A DNA stretch of 64,000 nucleotides, taken from contig CM045750.1 of NCBI GenBank assembly GCA_024760905.1, positions 16,209,419-16,273,418 of the forward strand, given 5' to 3'. How positions within the stretch are numbered: position 1 is the first letter of the stretch; each line of letters starts with the position of its first letter. This stretch comes from Plotosus lineatus (lineage: Eukaryota; Chordata; Actinopteri; Siluriformes; Plotosidae). The notes beneath the pieces are model-generated. The model saw nothing but the letters and a program-made list of their open reading frames with translations. It did no database searches and was not told the origin of the DNA. Shown piece by piece: positions 1-64,000 of the stretch. The position numbers and the translations under genes are program-made.

Positions 1-1050
1 TCTCCCGGACTCGTCGGCTAGTTCACGGACTAAGTTACTGGCTGTCTTCGTGACTGAATGACCGACTGACTGTCCCAATGATTGGCTGTCTTCCTGCATG
101 TCTGGGTCACCGACTAACTGACTCACTGAGCGATTAAATTATTGACCGCATTCCTGACTCACTGACTATTTCAAGTATAATTTACTGAGTGTCATTGACT
201 GACTGATAGCCTCACTGATTAACTAATTGACCGACTCTTTGCCTGGCCGTCCGGCTGGGCCACTGACTAACTGACAATCTCAAATACTAACTTATGGTGA
301 TTGATCACCAACTAAGTAGCTCACTGACTGGTTGATCATTCGTTGGCTGTATAGCTTCCTGACCAACTGACTAATGTTCTCCCTGACTCGCCGGCGAGTT
401 CACTGACTAATTTGCTGGCTGTTTTCCTGACTGAATGCCCGACTGACTGTCTCAATGATCGACTAACTTACTAGGTGTCTTCCTGCATGGCTGGGTCACT
501 GACTCACTGAGTGTCTCACTGATTGATTAAATTACTGACTGCATTCCTGACTCACCGACTAACTATTTCAAGTATAATTTACTGAGTCTCACTGACTTAT
601 TAACGATAACTAACTGATGAACGAGCTGACTCTTTGCCTGGCCGTCTGGCTGGGCCACTGACTATATGACCGACTAACTGACTGTCTCAAATAATAACTT
701 ACTGACAGTTGAACTGATTGATTACCAATTAAGTAGCTCACTGACTGGCTGATCATTCATTGGCTGCATCTCTGCCTGACTGACGTTCTCCCTGATTCAT
801 CAGCTCGTTCACTGACTAATTTACTGGCTGTCTGCGTGACTGAATGATCGACTGACTGTTTCAATGATCTGCTAACTTACTGGCTGTCTTCCTGCATGTC
901 TGGGTCACTGACTAACTGACTCACTTAGTGTCTCACTGATTGATTAATTTACTGACTGCATTCCTGACTCACTGACTAACTATTTCAAGTATAATTTACT
1001 AAGTCTCACTGACTGACTGATAGCCTCACTGATTAACTAACTGTCATCCA
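1..1050. repeat. Long-period satellite built of CTGA-type units
   Basis: Degenerate CTGA/CTGACTAA tetramer-like units are organised in a longer repeat of about 390-410 bp. The block starting ttcctgcatg(t/g)ctgggtcac recurs near 91, 481 and 889. The blocks starting actatttcaagtataattt and gactgcattcctgactcac recur with the same spacing. About 2.6 copies are visible, and the array runs off the left edge. It lies in the gria3 intron after the flop exon. Confidence 0.85.
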
Positions 1051-2171
1051 ATTATCCCGAGAGAAAGGAAAATGGAGAAATATGTACTAGTAATTCCTTT
1101 ATAAAAGGAGGTCTTCTTTGAATGAAGATAAAGCCACATTCGTTTTAAAAAATGTGTAAATATTCATTCGGAGGCAAAAACCACTTTCCTGTCACACTTT
1201 AAGAAAATTGAAGAAAGTCTTTTTATCTCTTGATTATTTTGCAAATTAATATTCCTGTTACTTTATAAGGTTGAGCCTGTTCATGCTCTTCCCACTGAGA
1301 ATAATAAAAGGGGTGGGGCAGTGGTTATGCCTGACGGTTACAGATGTAGATGGAGGGTCTTTTAATCCACTTGGGGCATGTCACTGTTTCGGAGATTCAG
1401 ATTCATTGTACACTTCTGGACTACCAAATGTGCCTCAAGCCTGGGTTCTGGAAAGCATTTAGGTCACAGCAGTATGAGCCTTTATAGTCACTTCCTGTTT
1501 ACGTTGTAATGCTTTGGAATGCTGTTGAGTATCTTAAAAAAAAACAAGCAAAAATAATACTAAAAAATATTTAAAATGCTTTGAATTGTTGATAATATTA
1601 CATATGAAGTGCAAATATAATCATTTTTCATCAAGGGGCTGCTTTGATTGCTGCCCAGCAGAGGGTAAAGGAAGAACAAAATTCTCCATCTCCCTTCACC
1701 AACTGCTGGGCAGGTTTATTCACCTGAATGGTTCCTTAAACACATATATAAATGGACACACTTAACAGTTATACTGTTGGATGACATATCATGAACACAT
1801 GAGCGCTAAATAATAGTGTTAATGACTATAAATATATAGTTGGAATTAACAATTAAAAAAAAAAAAAAAAAACTATTTTCAAGCAAATTACACATTCCAG
1901 TATGGGTGAATGGTTCAGTCCCTGCTTACAAAAAGCTCTCCTCAGTAGCGCAAAATCATACTGGTCCTTTTCCTCCTCCATTAGCCAAATCAGGGTTCTG
2001 AGTTTAATCTTGTTTCAAACAATCAGAATCAGGCCTGTGTTTCAGGAAAAGGAAAAGTAAACAAATGAATCACGTGGCTCATGCCACGTCTAAGGGGCAT
2101 CCGTTCAGGAATAACAGCCTTGCCGATTACTCTGCACTATGGTACCCGATTTTGGTGACATTGAGGCTGAC
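1051..2171. other. Intron after flop exon, unique AT-rich sequence
   Basis: Mostly unique, AT-rich intronic DNA with one poly-A run near 1853-1871. The start of a SINE-like head (gtggggcagtggttatgcc) at 1311 is too short to call. I searched the minus strand for a flip exon ([18 protein letters not shown]) and saw none. Confidence 0.6.
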
Positions 2172-63480
<61,309 letters not shown>

Positions 63481-63494
63481 ACATAATTATCACT

Positions 63495-63603
63495 TATTCT
63501 TTTGCCAAACCGCTTAATCCTACTGGGGTTGCGAGGGGGCTGTAGCCCACCTCAACCGGTACACCTTGCAGGTCTCGCACACACACTCACACACTCACAC
63601 ACA

Positions 63604-63646
<43 letters not shown>

Positions 63647-63955
63647 ACACACTCACACACACACTCACACACACACTCACACACACACTCACACACACAC
63701 TCACACACACACTCACTCACACTCACTCACCTTCAATCTGGAGCAGGCAATTAGCCTAACGTGCTAAAAAAAAAAAAAAATCAACAGGCATGGCAATGTT
63801 TTTCTTTTGCACATATGTGATATTGTATCCTCTGTGTAATCCATGCAGGCACAAGAAGAACATGCAAACTCCACCCAGAAATGGCCAAGCACAGGAATTG
63901 AATCTAGGACCTTTTTACTGTGAGGTGGACGTGCTAACCACTATGCCACCTTACC
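63495..63955 (-). mobile_element. SINE-B copy carrying a CACA/CTCACA array
   Basis: Tail gccaaaccgcttaatcctac, an array of (CACTCACACA)n at 63577-63732, then agcaggcaattagcctaacg, acatgcaaactccacccaga and head gaattgaatctaggaccttt. The array has expanded inside the SINE. Confidence 0.85.
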
Positions 63956-64000
63956 ACTTGTATAGTTGTCATTCATATATAGGATGCACCCCACCCTCGC

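Overview
This is vertebrate, almost certainly teleost fish, genomic DNA. It has GT-AG introns, dense CA/TG, TA and GA microsatellites, and many tRNA-headed SINEs whose 3' tails match teleost LINEs. There are also teleost-type LINE fragments and several families of TA-flanked Tigger/pogo-like, Tc1/mariner-like and hAT-like non-autonomous DNA transposons. The species cannot be named from this window. The only protein-coding host gene I can support is an AMPA-type ionotropic glutamate receptor subunit, best matched by GRIA3 (gria3a or gria3b not resolved), on the minus strand. It is incomplete at both ends. Eight coding exons are visible, transcribed from right to left: 62606-62439, 62232-62128, 58589-58482, 53458-53252, 49101-48728, 36156-35958, 3471-3224 and 2286-2172. 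Their lengths are 168, 105, 108, 207, 374, 199, 248 and 115 nt. Every junction is in phase with an AG acceptor and a GT donor. By the mammalian GRIA2 numbering these are exons 7 to 14. They encode the end of the amino-terminal domain, the whole S1 lobe, M1, the M2 pore loop with a genomic Gln at the Q/R site, M3, S2, and the FLOP version of the flip/flop module. Exons 1-6 lie beyond the right edge. The FLIP exon, M4 and the C-tail lie beyond the left edge. The strongest functional non-coding element is an imperfect RNA hairpin at 3230-3164 across the exon 13 donor. It has two 30-nt arms and a 7-nt loop, and it places the adenosine of the R/G editing codon opposite a C. This is the arrangement known for ADAR editing of GRIA2/3/4 transcripts. 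The introns make up over 97% of the window, and intron 12 alone is 32.5 kb. They hold nested transposable elements, including a SINE inside a SINE with a 14-bp target-site duplication, a LINE inside a MITE with an 11-bp duplication, and a Tigger-like element inside a MITE. One SINE head and body occurs with three unrelated 3' tails. Other notable structures are a 1.3-kb TCAC-type array (44.5-45.8 kb), a long-period repeat in the first 1.05 kb, a 52-bp-arm foldback (26.9 kb), and a (TG)38 tract directly at the exon 7 splice acceptor. I found no tRNA or rRNA gene outside SINE heads, no CRISPR array, no prokaryotic signature and no second host protein-coding gene.
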